From the NCBI GenBank assembly GCA_944472155.2, contig OX235271.1:85573256-85637255 (forward strand): a stretch of DNA of 64,000 nucleotides, in the 5' to 3' direction. Below are positions 30,451-43,544 of this stretch, one piece after another; positions within the stretch are counted from its first letter, which is position 1; every line of letters starts with the position of its first letter. The stretch comes from Trichobilharzia szidati. Lineage: Eukaryota; Platyhelminthes; Trematoda; Strigeidida; Schistosomatidae. The notes under the pieces are model-generated. The model made no database searches, had not been told where the DNA came from, and saw only the letters and a program-made list of their open reading frames with translations. The translations under genes were made by a program, and so were the position numbers.

Positions 30451-31540
30451 GTAATAATAATAATAACAATAATTTGCTTTATTCCAAAACAGTACTTGTG
30501 ATACACAATGGAATTCTCAGCATTTTACTATGGTATTGCATCCAGTTTGTACATTAACAATAAATAAAATTCTACATAGATAAAGGGTAGTCTCAGTTCA
30601 TTATGACAACAACATATTGGCAAGTCGGTAGCAAAGCCGAAATTGAACAGAGTGTTTGAAGGTGTTAGAAAAGTAGATACTAGCATATTTACTGGCGTAA
30701 GCGGTAACAAAAAGGTTGAGATATACACAGTGTGAAAGAACAAAGAAGAATGTTCTAAGTAGAGTTTGTAAGGAAGAGAGAAAAAACAGCACAGCACAAA
30801 AAGAGAGAAAAGGAAAAGGAAGAAAGAAAATGTTGTACCTATAAATGATATGAGTTGGAAAGACGAGGTCCACTTGTACTACTGACTATTTAATGAATTA
30901 TAGGTGTCACGCCTAATGCTTTCTTTATCACACAGAACACGAGCTAAGTAGGGTATGGTTGAGTTTTTGTACTTGCTGGTGCGAGCATATAGTTTTCTAT
31001 ATTGGCTCCTGGTTTTGCCTGATGAGATGCAAGGGGAGAGTTGTGAGTGAAGAGGGTGGTGTGAGTTAGATAAAATGGATTTGGCCCATTTTTCACATGA
31101 GTCCAAGTGCCTGTCAACCAGAATATTAACAAGCTGGTTAAGTGGAACATTGCTTACCCTGCTGACAACCTTTAACACCCTAAGTAATAAGATATAGTCC
31201 TTCTTCAGTAACCCTGGAAAACCTAAGGGGGATCAATAGAGAATAATAGGCAGGATGCGAGAATTAACGAATTGTAGGGGTAAGGGTTGGATTATACCAG
31301 AATGTTTTAACTTCTTGATGTAGAAGGTAAGACGGAATATTTTTTTAGAAATCATCAAGATATGAGACGACCAGGAGAGATCAGCAGATAGAATGACGCC
31401 TAGGTATTTCATTTCCAACTTGGTTTCTATTTCAGTGCCATCTATGTTGCACACCTCGTGAGAGCCAACCAGTTTGTTTAGGTCGGATTTATGCCTAAAG
31501 GTGAACTTGACTGTTTGGCATTTGGAGGGATTTAAGGTAA
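30451..31540 (-). pseudogene. SR1-like (CR1 clade) 3' copy
   Basis: 3' UTR at 30475-30540 (TTATTCCAAAACAGTACTTG), then a C-terminal frame at 30879-31178 (KTRSQYRKLYARTSKYKNST, IPYLARVLCD) and upstream thumb sequence (EMKYLGVILSADLSWSSHIL). 5'-truncated just before the RT catalytic region. Confidence 0.8.
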
Positions 31541-32735
31541 GACATAGATATAATTATTATTGAATTCCAAATAATAACGAGAAAGATTAAAGGTGATAAT
31601 AATTCCCAAACTAATATGAAAATTTAAAAGTTTGGATATAGATTACAAGGGGTTCAGAAACAAAATTACACAGAATTAGAAAATAGTTCCGTAATATGTA
31701 AAATATCATTCGCAAGCTGTACAATCTCATATAAATATTGTAAGTTATCTTAGAGACAAAAGGAATATTTCCAAAGATGGTACATTAGAATTGTAAATCT
31801 CAGATAACAAATTACGTAATATGGAAAGCGTTAATCGGGTAGAAACTAAAATAAAATAAGTAGATTGGATGACGTAATACAATCGGCGGGACTGAGCAGA
31901 ATTCAACTAAAATTGAACGTGAGTCAAGTTAAGAACAGTGACTGGCTAAAAGAGTAACTCTTCGCTGAATATAGGGGAATTTTCAAGTTTAATATGTAAA
32001 ATAGTTCTTAACGGAGACAGGTATGAATAGGAAACAAAAGTAAAGGGAATGAAAAAACGAAAACTAAGGAGCCAAGGAAAACTAAGTCCATGGTAAATGT
32101 AGAGGTTGAATTTGTTTCTTTTAAACACATAGCTTCTGATTTTCGATGCATATGGCGAGGGCTTCTTCAGTACAAAGAAGTCCGAAACACATTGCTTTTG
32201 GTAGATTTTCGTTTACTTTGTAAATTTCTCTGAATTATGAGCCAGTCGAGATGCTGTGAGAGGTGTTCAATTATGGTGCTTCTGATCGAGCCAGCGCCTC
32301 CTCTTTGTAACTGAAGCTAGGTAATGTCACCTAACATGTTTTGAAAGGACACACATAGAACGACCTATGTACCTAGCTCCACAGTAGCATGTAAATTGAT
32401 TATATGCACTTTGGAGTGGTTGTACGCGGGAGTTTGTCCTTCATATTGCTTAGAAACAGTTGGGTAGTTAGAGAATATCACTCTTAGTGCTGCTTCAGGA
32501 AAGGTCCTCTTCAAACAACTAGAGACTCTCCTTCTTAGGATATCTGCCGCTAAGTTCCCTCTGAAGTCAAGATTCATGTACAGTATTTCCTTTGGTACTG
32601 AAGTGTATTCTTCTTCTTTTGGCTTTGGTTTCATGTTCTTCTCCATGAAACGTGCCATGTATCCATTTTTTGAACCAGGATATTTGTGTGAAGAATATGA
32701 AACCAAAGCCATCACTTGTTGGGATACAAGGGAAG
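31541..32735 (-). pseudogene. Penelope-like element, linker and GIY-YIG remnant
   Basis: The minus strand encodes YMNLDFRGNLAADILRRRVS and TFPEAALRVIFSNYPT (linker before the nuclease). Then a degraded nuclease and a 3' region with CTGTACAATCTCATATAAAT near 31720. Broken by many shifts. Confidence 0.65.
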
Positions 32736-32800
32736 TTGGCTGATGAGTCCAAAATAGGACGAAGCACAACTTCTAGATTTTACTGATAGCCACCATGAAA
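32715..32800 (+). repeat. SINE A ribozyme-tail fragment
   Basis: CUGAUGA core at about 32741, stem II GUCC...GGAC, but GAAG in place of GAAA. Tail TCTAGATTTTACTGATAGCC. It joins the PLE coding sequence directly. Confidence 0.55.
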
Positions 32801-33110
32801 GAAATAATAGTTTGTTTATTATTGTTTCGCTACTGCTTTCATTCCTTCTTGTTATTTCATTCTTAATAAACACCTAAATATTTACTTAACAAATTCATTA
32901 TATGGATGTTTACGTCAATCATGAATGAACCTAATGCAAATAACAAAATACAAACAAAAAACACAGCGACGTCAACAATAATAAAAATAACATCGACAAT
33001 AACTGTTATTGATAAAGTTCCTTTCTTAAAGTACACTACCATAACTATGCTATATAAGTACTATAAGTACACCATAAACAGTAAATAAACACAGATAATA
33101 TGAATGACAA
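32801..33110. other. Unassigned
   Basis: An A-rich stretch of ACAATAATAAAAATAAC type near 32940-33005. No supported gene. Confidence 0.35.
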
Positions 33111-33690
33111 ATAAAGGTGAACATTTGAAGTGGATGGAATCTATTGATGCGTATTTCGTCCCGTTTTGGACTGGTCATCTGAATATACATGCACTCTCCA
33201 GTTAGTGATGGTGTTCTCACTGAGGCTCAAACTCATTGCCCATAGTTTCAAAGGCCAAAGTGTTATTCACCAGACCACTTGGGCCACGAGAACCGCCTAT
33301 TTCTTGTGTAGCTGGTGTATCAGTAAATATTCATAATTCAATTCGCACTTTCCTGTTAGCTGGTCGGACCGAAGTGCTCTGCCTCAGGTTGATATTTCAA
33401 CTCTTTGTGCAGATGATTCGACGATGGCTGATTATTTAACTTGAAGTGGGAACACTATCACTCACTGACTGGGGAATGTAGTTACTTTCAGTTGATGAGC
33501 CCCAAATAGGACGAAATGCGTATTACTAGATTCTATCAACTGCTAGTCACCATCCACCAATTCACTTCAAGTTAAATAATCAGACGGCATCAAAGTATCT
33601 ACACAAACAGCTGACATGTCAACCTCAGGCAGAGCACTTCGGTTCAATCAATCAACGGGAATGTGAGAATTGAATTATAAATAAAACGAT
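33111..33690. repeat. SINE A inverted pair
   Basis: 33111-33440 carries the family on minus, with the head reading as antisense of GTTTGAGCCTCAG. 33440-33690 carries it on plus. The plus ribozyme near 33500-33530 keeps GAUGAGCCCCAAAUAGGACG and GAAAU but has U for the first core C. The tail GACATGTCAACCTCAGGC is the SINE A 3' region. Confidence 0.6.
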
Positions 33691-33869
33691 AAACATTGTT
33701 TACATTTTTTATTTTGTTTATTTGCTTACACTTTCAGGAAAACAGAAAAAGACAATTTTCTCTTTTTCTTTATAAATACATAGTATACAAAATGGTAATA
33801 GTAGATATTTTCTTGATCAAATAAAACAATTATTCAAGAATATATTTTCACAGATGAGAATTTCAAAGC

Positions 33870-34370
33870 TAGCCAGGATGGAATCAGGAAAGCAGGACGG
33901 ATAGTTGTTCATTGTGGAAATCGACTACACTCAGCATAAGGAACAAAATCCCACTTCTATATGGTTCAGAGGCTAGTTTCACGAGTCACCAAAAACATTT
34001 TCAACAGCTTCCTGTAGACTTTCACCAGCAGTTTTCGTTGCTGCCTCAGCACTGAAGATCAGAAACGGTAAGTGACAAGGAACTCAAGCCTGCAAAAGGA
34101 CCAACTAAAAACCTACCACCCAACGAATCTAAAGAAGGAAGTAAAGATGGATCGGACATATGCTGAGCAGATCGTTGATTAAGGTCCTCGAACGGAACCT
34201 TAATAAGAGGCGACGGATGAGTCTGGCGTTGATCCAACAGTAACATGGAAGAGGTCATGTGAGGAGGAAATGAAAGCGTATGGAGGTAGACAGAAAAGAA
34301 CTTCTGAGAACAGACTGAAATGTTCCCTGAGTCCCACTCATAACCTAAGGGAATAATAATAATATAATGA
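33870..34370 (+). pseudogene. RTE-3 3' fragment, diverged
   Basis: Matches the region from the post-RT domain to the 3' end (ACTTCTATATGGTTCAGAGG, ATGGATCGGACATATGCTGA, ACCTAAGGGAATAATAATAA). No open frame of note. Confidence 0.65.
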
Positions 34371-34609
34371 TATAACACTTTAATTAATATACTTCTCTCT
34401 TTAGGATAATAATTAAGAACTAATAATGATTAGAATGCTGAGACTGTGTGAATTAAAAAATCCCAGAAAGAAATTATGAGATCATTTTGCTCACATTGTC
34501 TATAGTTCAGTCTTCAAATGGTCAACATTATTTGAGTGCTATTCAATAAATAAACCTATCTTAAACAGTAGTTTATTTTTTCTTTCTGCTAAAATGATTA
34601 TTTTTCGAA

Positions 34610-35006
34610 TTTTTCTCAGCTTATTATTATTATACTATTGTTCCCTTGGGTTCCTAGTGGAACATAGGGCTTCAACTGCACGTCTCCACTTGCTTCTGTC
34701 TTCTGCTGTACTTTTCACTTGCATCCATGTTAATCCATACTGTTTCAACTCTTCTTCACACAATCTCCTCCATGTCACCCTTGAAGGTCCCACTCGCCAC
34801 TTCCCTTTCGGGTTCCACTCGAGTGATGGCCTGACGTGCGATGTCACCCAGTGGCCTCCTCAGCGAGTGTCCAATCCATCTCCACTTTCTCCTGCATATT
34901 TGTTGAGCGATTGGTTCTTGTTTTGTTTGTTCCCATAGCTTCTTGTTGGTGATTCTTTCCGGCCATCTGATCTTCAGTATAGAACGAAGACAGTTTTTCT
35001 CAGCTT
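34610..35006 (-). mobile_element. RTE-1 3' fragment (34623-34993) with target-site duplication
   Basis: Minus-strand 371-bp RTE-1 3' end coding TWRRLCEEELKQYGLTWMQV and VEALCSTRNPREQ in one frame. It is flanked by a perfect 13-bp repeat TTTTTCTCAGCTT at 34610-34622 and 34994-35006. Little decay, so recent. Confidence 0.9.
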
Positions 35007-35079
35007 GGTTTTATCCAAATCGAAATGCGTGGTCCTTGTTGACATATTGAATTCTAGTATGGGCATTTAAAAGATATCT

Positions 35080-35405
35080 TATGGTTAATATAACTATGTT
35101 CTTTAGCTGGTATTAGCTAGCAGTGAAATCCAGAATGAGTGTTGCCTTGTTTTAAATCATTGTCAGCTAGATGCGCATGCATCCCAGTAAGTGATAATGT
35201 TTTCACTGAGAGTGGAATCCAACACCAATCGTTTTAAACTCCGAATAGGAAAAGTCGATACCCAGAGGGACACAAAATCCTGTGGACAGTGCTTAGGAAT
35301 TCAACTCTCAGTTAGGATATCATCACTCAATGATGAGGATGCAGGCGTATTTACCTGACCAGTCCTAAATAGGACCAAGCACTCCTGATTGGTCCACCGC
35401 CAAAA
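35080..35405. repeat. SINE A remnants in both orientations
   Basis: AGCAGTGAAATCCAGAATGA on plus (antisense tail) and GACCAGTCCTAAATAGGACC (sense ribozyme remnant) near 35360. Both cores are lost. Confidence 0.45.
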
Positions 35406-36394
35406 ACAAACAAAACTTACTTATTTTGTTGAGACTCATGAGTTACTTATGAGTAACCTGTTACAAAGTACCATAAATGTGTGACTACTTCCTCACCATA
35501 ATAGAAATCATTGAATTTTTTCCATTTATTGCATTCCTAGTGGAACAGATGACTTCGGGTTTGGAATTTTTAGTGGTTGTGACATTGTTTTTATGGTGGT
35601 TCGATCATTAGATTCAAAACCAATCTCCCCTGTTTTACCGGGTGCACTATCAGAGAGGTTTGGGAGTGCGTCGACGGGGAATCGAACTCAGACCTTTTTT
35701 TGTGGCCGGTGAACATTCGACCTGAAATCATTAACTACGAATAATGGAATTCAGGCCTAAAAGTGGCATGAGGAGAGAGCCGAAATAAAAGATGATATGG
35801 TGCTTTCCAAGATGGATCTTGCAGATTCAGAGACGTACGAAATGTAATCAAGAACATCACAGAAAGTGGTAGTAGTATTAGTTTAGTGGGAGGAGATAAG
35901 AGACTTGGTAAGAGACCTTCATTAAGGACAAACAAATCATTTTTATACATTCTAAGCCACAGTAAAGTTCAGCTAGGTCACAAGAGAATAAACTGTTCCA
36001 ATCGGTTGACAGTTGGCCCAAGATTATACACCTTGTCCAATGAGGCTGTTTTGTTTTCAATACGTAAACTAAATCCAGATTTGAAGAATAAAATCTTCTA
36101 CCTTTGAAGCCATTGACTGTAAATGTTGATTTCGATTTTGGCCACTACCTTTCAATCGGCGTTATTCCACAGTTCTGGACGTTCCACTACAAGATTAGGG
36201 GACTTCTTCAGGTAGTAATTCATATGTTCTTATGAAGTTATTAGTAAACAGTTACATTGATGTAATCCTTATTTGAATATATACACTCATTCTGGAGAGA
36301 CAAGGTTGTTTGTTTGGCCGAATTCTCGGATCCTTCTCTTGTCAATCAATGAAATGTATCTTCTATCTCCGGTATATCCATAGTTAATATTATT
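35406..36394. other. Unassigned
   Basis: No supported gene. A box B-like string in antisense (GGGGAATCGAACTCAG near 35676) may mark another tRNA-derived piece. Confidence 0.35.
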
Positions 36395-36800
36395 ATTAAG
36401 AATTTTGAAAATCCATTCCCATTCCATTTGCTCTCACAGATTCCAAGCACTTCTATACCATATCTTGGCGTTTCTTTTGCATTCTGAACAGTCTTCCCAG
36501 CCAACCTCAAACATCGTGAGGATGCTCACTTTCCCCATGCTTACTTTTTGCTTCCATCGAAAAACTACACATCGACTGACTGAGTGATTTCCCATCGGAT
36601 TTCAACAACCTGCATCACGCAATCCCTCTTATCCCAGTGAAGAACAAGTCTTTTTTAATATTTTCCCTGTCCTTTGAAGTTTCTGTAGAGCGATTAGATT
36701 GATTTTGTGGGTAAGTTTCTCTAGCCACACACGCCCAACCTTCCGTCTTTTTCCGGACTTAGAACTGACTAGTAAACTAGCAGATGTTTTACACCCAGTA
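36395..36800 (-). pseudogene. RTE-1 5' fragment (5' UTR and endonuclease start)
   Basis: The antisense of this stretch encodes YGIEVLGICESKWNGNG and an upstream GKTV segment of the APE endonuclease. Further up (36640-36790) is the RTE 5' UTR-like block also used in SINE D. Fragments that keep the 5' end are rare in this window. Confidence 0.6.
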
Positions 36801-37540
36801 ACGTAACATATTGCATATTTTATCTCCCTTGTATACAGTTTCCATTTTTTGGGAATGATGTAAAACAGTTGTAAAGTCATGATAAATTTCTACTGTACCG
36901 CTAAAATCAAAGAATATACAACACAAAAGAAATATAGCAACCAGATGTTGAAAGTTGCATTACATTCTACTATTTATTGTCTATCTTATGTTTCCTATTT
37001 TTTTTGTACATTTATTTCTTCTCTTTTCAACTTCCCACCATCTCCGGTGTCAATACTTCTACCAGTTAAATGATGAAATGACTTCAACCATCTGATTGTT
37101 CATTGTTCTACAGTTTTAGTTAGTGGAGTCAGCTGTCATTTTCTCTATTTGAAAATAGATACATATTTGGAACAGTGTTTTATTGATTATTCACAGCTGT
37201 TGCGAAAATCGATTTTTTTGTTTGAATTTGAAAGTCTGGTCAGATTGAATTCGTAGGTAAAGAAGTTGAAATTTTAATTATTTTAGTAGTCCTTATATAT
37301 TATTTGCACTAACATCGCCTTCCTACCACCCACCTGGAAAGGGAGTGTGAAATTTGTAAACACTTATATTCCGTGATCTTGTGCTGAAATTCACTTTATT
37401 CCTACAATTAGTCTAAATAAATTAACACAGTGATCCTAACAGATTTTCCGAAGAAAATTCACAGGGATTAGTGAATCTTTTGTTGTATATCCCTATTTCT
37501 CAAACTGTAATTTCGTATAATTGTCTTCAGAAATGTCTAT
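36801..37540. other. Unassigned
   Basis: AT-rich; no supported feature. Confidence 0.35.
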
Positions 37541-37715
37541 TAAACTTAGCTTTTTGATGTGGTTTTGTTGCCTGAACTGAATGACTTAATCGCGAAGCTT
37601 TCGTTGTTTTTCTAGACAACATCTTCAGAGCAAAATTTAGTATGAAGTGAAGTTATCTGAATTCTCTCCATGAATGATATCATTGTCTCTCCTGATGACC
37701 TTGGTTGTATATATT
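37541..37715 (-). repeat. Penelope-like terminal repeat with hammerhead-like motif
   Basis: Homologous to 43545-43690. On minus, CUGAAGA (37628-37622), stem II GUUGU/ACAAC and GAAA (37602-37599) are present, followed by GCUUCGC. A cleavable GUC lies downstream but stem I is not convincing. Confidence 0.5.
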
Positions 37716-39180
37716 ATTATATATTATTATTGTTCCCTTGGGTTCCGAGTGGAATATAGGGCTTCAACAGCACATCTCCACTTTGTTCTATGTTCTGCCT
37801 AGCCAGACGATTACCCAAAATCTCTTATCTCTTCCTCACGCCATCTCCTCCATGTCACCCTAGCACCGACGACCCACTCGTCGCCTCCCATTTGGATTCC
37901 ACTGGAGTGATGACCTGCATTGTGGGTGATGTCATTCGGCGGTCTCCTCAACGTATGCCTGGTCCATCTCCATTTCCTCACACATATTTGTTGAGCGATC
38001 GGTTCTCGCCTGTTGCTTTGTTGCCTGACAGAGTTTTTCTTACTAATTCTTTCTGGCCGACCGGCCGGCTGGCCATTTGATCTTCAGTATGGAGCGAAGG
38101 CAACTGTTGATGAAAGTCTGCAACCTATTGGAAATTCTTTTCGTGACATGCTGGCCAAGTTTCTGACCCATATGGAAGCACAGACCGACTTGACATTGGT
38201 GTTGAAAATCCGAATCTTGTTCCTTATGTCGTGGAGTGCAGAAGATTTCCAAACTGGTTTCAGGTTGAGAAAGGCGTATCTTGTCTTTCTGAATCTGGCT
38301 GGCTAGCTTTGACATCTTCAGCCGTTCCGACTGCCTGTAGTTGAAACAATGCTTCCTGGCTGGATAAGTGAAGGAGGCAACCTCTGTTAAATCTCTCCCG
38401 TTGATGGTGATTGGTGCTGGTTGTTGTTGGTGGGGGTTGGTTATCTCCATCATTTCCGTCTTCTCTGTGTTCACCTGCAGTCCTGTCTTCACTGCCTGCC
38501 ACCTTCTTCAGGCAGTTTGTTTGTTTTCGCCTGTGAGTCTTCGAGTTTGTGTGATATTAAACATAAATCATCCACGCGCGATAATGGGCAGCTCACTTTG
38601 AACGGCCCGCTGAGTTTTCCGTTGTGAATTACTTGACACGTGGCATTGTCATATAGCCAGCTGTTGAATGAGGTTGATGAAGACTTGAGGTTCTTTTATT
38701 GATCTAATCATCTGCGTTGATCCCTTCCCGAACAGAGACATTGTTATCTGATATAATGTTCTTAGGTCTCTTTTACCTGCCCCCTGCTGTTCTCCTGCAT
38801 TTGCCGGCCAGTGTGTCATAGAATTGTCTTTTGTCTCTCTTACCACTGTACTTCACTTCTTTATTCAGTGCAGTGCACATTGAACTCACCATCTCCTTCT
38901 GTTGCCCATCTTTGCAATGAGTCATCTTCTCTTTCACCATCCTCCTCTCTTCTCTTCTATTAGCTTCCAGGTAGGTATCCATAGAGAGCTATTCCTTGTC
39001 TTGTCTCTTCTTTCTTCCTAGATCGGTTGTACACGTTTCCTTGAATATAGCCTTCAGAGAGTTCCAATGTTCTTCAACACAGGTTTCTTCGGCGATGCCA
39101 CGTAGTCTCCGAGTTTGCTCCGATGCGATCTGTAGTGAAGGCATCCTTTGTGGTTGTGATTGGCTGTTAATTTACATTGC
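37716..39180 (-). pseudogene. RTE-3/RTE-1-like copy with internal RT deletion
   Basis: Minus strand: linker coding (DGQQKEMVSSMCTALNKEVK, RDLRTLYQITMSLFGKGST) joins near 38690 directly to the region after RT block 5, leaving out roughly 650-700 bp of RT core. The post-RT domain and 3' end (GTTCCGAGTGGAATATAGGG on plus) follow. It appears to be inserted in a PLE, parts of which lie on both sides. Confidence 0.75.
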
Positions 39181-39660
39181 TATTGATCTTTTTTATTGAC
39201 TAGCAATTTGACTGTTTTTGTTATGTGACTTGTTTTTATTTGTTGATCACTGTTTCAGCTTCTAGGAAGCCTCTGGCATTTTCAGTGTTTCCAGTGTTTA
39301 AAATTTCTACATATTCCAATCAAATTGGTTTCCATAGTTGTCTACATATATCGATATAAAAGAATACATGTAAAATCTTTTCACAGCTAATTTAAATTCT
39401 TAAAATCTGAGTCGAAGGGGATGTCCAGTTTGATGAATATAGTGTTTATCGCAGTTCATGGTATTGTTCCTGTCTACATTTTCTGATGGGTAGGTCTTTT
39501 GGTCTTCATAGTTTTCAAAATCCTCCATATATGTGGTCAGATGAGTTTTCTTCCGGTTTCCGAGGTTAGTTTCTTGCTAGTAGTTTGATACAGGTGTACA
39601 CATTTCTTGATGAAGTTGAAAAGGATATCAGTTTATTCTGAGGACATTTGTTAATAAGTA
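39181..39660 (-). pseudogene. Penelope-like GIY-YIG fragment
   Basis: Minus-strand remnants align with the nuclease frame at 43.8-44.2 kb (GHPLRLRF-like, FYIDICRQLWKPI-like). A linker remnant lies up to 39660. Confidence 0.55.
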
Positions 39661-39739
39661 TTTCATTTGTATATTTCTCCGGACTGGAGTGAAATGTGTC
39701 TTGGCTCCTCTGAATAACTTCATACATTTACCCCTCCCT

Positions 39740-41450
39740 TTATGAATTTGAATAAAGCAAGAACAACAGTTGTTTTTCCAGAATAAAATGGTGCCAACAT
39801 TTATTTCGCTGGCTTCTCATCAGCCACTTACAGCCCCAAGACATTATTAAGTTCATGTACAGAAACAATTTGAAGATACTTGCACGGTGTTCATTTTTAA
39901 ACAAAAACCAATATCTGCACAGAATGGTAAAAATAGGAATAATCTCTTTATCCTAAACAACAAGAATAATCATACACAACGGAATTTTCCGGTGTTACGT
40001 AATCAGATGAAAGAGAGAGTATAGATATCCAGTTACTAGCGCAAAGAAAGACTGATAACTGCCTTTTTCTGAATTCATAAATCGGGTTTCACACGCTTGA
40101 TGCAGAATACTCTGGAAAACTTGAGGAGAATGGAACTCTTCGGTCTATTGATAATTTTGAATTATTTTGAGACTCCGTATCCAGAAACTGACTAGCAATG
40201 GTACTGTTGAAAACATTTGTTCCCTTGAGACGTAGGCTTTTTGGTACATGTTCAGAGGTGTGCTCTTCTTTCTGTTTTCCCAATGTAACTGCTCCCTCAG
40301 ATACACATAAATTTGTATACACAGTTGGAGTTAATATGGGAAGGGTATCTGTCGACTTTTGACTGTACCAAAGAGCATGCTGTCCGACAGACGGGAACCA
40401 ACTTAGCTACAGGATAGGCTCTGACTAGTGATGTTTTCAGTCTTCTGTTGACTATTATGGCGTTATTTTCACCTTTAAAATCAAGATGAATGAAGACAGG
40501 CTTCTTTCCCACTGTGATATGTTTGACAATCCAGCCTTCACATCTTCCATACTTGTTAATGAATCTTTGAAGGTAACCATTATTTTTCAACTTCTTTTCA
40601 AAAATCACAAATTCCTCCTCTATTTTCTCTCTAGAGCGTATTCTCCTATCTCCATGATACAAAGTCGTGACTAGTGTTCTTTTATAGCTATTTGGACAAG
40701 AGCTATTAAAATGTAGGTATTATCCATTCCATTTAGGCTTTTGATAAATTGACCTCTGGAAACTACCATCTTACAAGCGTTGCATAGCAATGTCGAGGAA
40801 ATGGAACTTTCCATCATTTTCATGTTCCATAGTAAATTCAATATTTGTATATGCGTCGTTGAACAATCCGAAGTAGGTAGGAAGCATGACTTTCATTGTT
40901 GTATGCAACAAATATGTCATCTACACATATCCACAATAAGTTGTTTCGTTGATCGCATGCTTCAACTTTTTTCTTTCAAGGTTTGACATGAAGATATCTG
41001 CTAAAATCAGGGCTAAGTTGACTGCCCATAGCTACACCATCTATTTGGCAGTAAAGATAATAATGAATAATGTTTATACAATGTTTCTTTTGTATGCCGT
41101 TGGAATAGTGAGGTTGTAGCTGAGTCAAGTATTTGATTTGTGTAAGTTGACTTCCTGTATACTCGTGTTTCTACAGTTTCTGTGTTTATTCTCATGACTA
41201 ACACATCTAAGAAGAGAAATTGGTCTTCTGATTCTTCTTCTCTTGTGAATTTGATACCTTCAGATACGTTGTTGGTTAATTTCGAATGCTTTTTAAATCG
41301 TTTCTTCTAATTATAACAAATGCATCATCTACAATTATATCATTCGTAGTGAGGATTCAAATAAATTCACTAGACACTGGAGTTTGTCCTGAATATGTTG
41401 TCTAGGAAGGCAATGAAAGCTTCGTAATTAAACCAACCACTTTACAGAAC
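39740..41450 (-). pseudogene. Penelope-like element with RT and linker
   Basis: RT catalytic box CVDDIFVAYN on minus near 40905-40940, an upstream YCQIDGVAMGSQLSLILA-type block near 41020-41050, then linker GWIVKHITVGKKPVFIHLDF and KTSLVRAYPVAK (40297-40662). A degraded nuclease follows (40089-40322). The 3' region near 39800 reads GGCTGATGAGAAGCCAGCGA then AAT on minus, which fits a hammerhead core with very short stem II. Confidence 0.7.
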
Positions 41451-43379
41451 ACAACCAGATCAAAATCATCCCACCTGAGCTACATATATTCTCTGCTATT
41501 TCGGTAATCTCACCTTTTCAATAATCTACTATCAGTTACTGTGAGATTCCATTTACCTGTAGATATCGAAGTCATGAAAGTTAGAAAGTGGGTGTGTGAA
41601 ATCTTGAGCTTCTTTTCATTCCCTACGTTTCGTGTGAGACACATACGACTCCAAGTTTCAAACTTTGAAATTTCAGTGGTGGAGATGTTTGTTTTTACAG
41701 GATGATGTTGCTAGTATCACGCTGAGCCTTCCAATTATCCTAAACGTACTAGGCTTACTAGTATATTAGGTGAAGCTTAGGAACTCGTTGGCTGGAAATA
41801 GAACCTGGAACATGGCTATTGAGACTTCAAGGATTAAAGCCAGCAATCCTAAGAATCTCAGATTAAATATATCTAAAAGGCATAGGTCAAAACTTCGTCG
41901 GTTACTGAAATACAAAAAAATTACAACAGTTCAATCGTTATTCAGATAAAGATAATATAAGTGTGAAAAATAGGGTTCGACATGAATCGTAATGAAGAAA
42001 TGAAAAGAGACAATGTGTGGGGATTGACTGAACGCTGCTATCATTATATATCATCCAGATTCTGTCATTTTTATTTAAATACTTTTGCTGTATATTTTTG
42101 AGTGCTGAATGAATGTTAACATATTTCATGAATAGAATGCAATGAGTAACATTGAGGCTAGTCTCAGAGTATTACGTAAAAAGTGAAAGTCAATCCATGA
42201 GATTGTAAGGTTACATCGACTGACACTGCCATTGCCTACTTCGCCATAGAATTTGGTTGAATTATAATAATAATAAAGCTTTATTTCAGACAATAAGCGA
42301 ACATACGGTACAAAACTTTTCAGCATATTTACTTCTAAAATACTTTTTTCTTCATACGGGATTTAAATGTAAAGTAATAATCTCAAGGATATCTTCAACT
42401 CGTTGAAGAATTTTACACAGCGATTACTAGGAAGCAAGTTAAATTAGCGCGCAAGTTCATATATAGGTCATTTGATATAACTGGACGATTAAAACAATGA
42501 TAAATTCAGATGAAATTAAGCATTCTGGCGGAAATCAATTTCGGTAGCCCAATGATTCAATCAGGCCGCTTAGAAATGGTCAGATAGAAACGAAGAATCG
42601 ATCTATGATAGAGCACTCGACAAAATAATCAGTACCAATACAAGTAGACTACGGAGGATGAGAAAATCTTCAGAAGTATTCAGTCACACAAAAGGTTACC
42701 AGGGAAAGATAGTTGATAAACTCGTAAAGAATTCTCAAAGCTCATTTCATATTGATTTTTGAGCTGAAAATGTCTACAAAGACAATTGTAAACCGTCTAG
42801 CTGAGAGAACACAACCTCACCAAGAAAAGAAGAAGTGTAGAACACTGCAGAACACCTATTCACTTCTCAAAAATATGTATATTGTAAAACTCTTTTTCTC
42901 ATCATCCTGCTATTATGTCACAGTGAGTGAAGATAACTGAGCTTTTTGGTTTTCATGCATTTCAGTTATGTACTTATGCATTCATGCATATACTTATCAA
43001 TATATATATAGCGAGAGAGAGACTTATAAACAGCACTTTAAAAAAATTCTTAATATGCATTGATTTGCATTAAGTACCTTAATAATATATATAAAAATGA
43101 CCACATTCCATTGAAAGTAATATCAACACAATCATGAGAATTATCATCATGAGAGAATCAAAACGTCCACTTCAAATGTCTTTTTCCACGTTACACTATG
43201 CATCGATCGAGAAAAAGTTGCATATTAAAACAATCTATTATAAAGTACTTTATATCTAGCCTGATTAATTCTAATTGATTATACAGTTTAATCATTTTGA
43301 AAGCTTTCACAAAATAAAAAAATAGATTTAAGTGAGTGAGAGAAACCTGTATCAGATAACTGGAGGTAATTGTGGTATA
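41451..43379. other. Unassigned, about 1.9 kb
   Basis: No transposon homology or exon that I can support. An AT run followed by a GA run at 42999-43022. A 62-codon frame at 42752 (MIFELKMSTKTIVNRLAERT) has no recognisable family. Confidence 0.35.
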
Positions 43380-43544
43380 AAGCCTTACCTGGCTGTTATA
43401 GAAATGGTCACTAAGGTTGATCTCCAACCTTGAAACAAGTGATGACGTCCTTCAATAGCATAACCACTGAGCTGTTGGAGTTCACTATTGAACTCCTCCT
43501 ACAGGACTGTAATAGATATATTGATTAGCAATTAATAGTGTTCC
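43380..43544 (-). repeat. SINE C head fragment
   Basis: Matches the SINE C head and TCCTACAGGA junction in antisense; ribozyme not included. Confidence 0.4.

Noticed and set aside
31960..31990. Hammerhead-like palindrome AAGAGTAACTCTTCGCTGA in PLE flank
   Set aside because: Stem III and C17 context are suggestive, as in related ends at 22.9 and 55.6 kb, but the CUGANGA core is missing in all three.
42752..42940. 62-codon plus frame
   Set aside because: No recognisable domain, no splice context, no repeat in the window.
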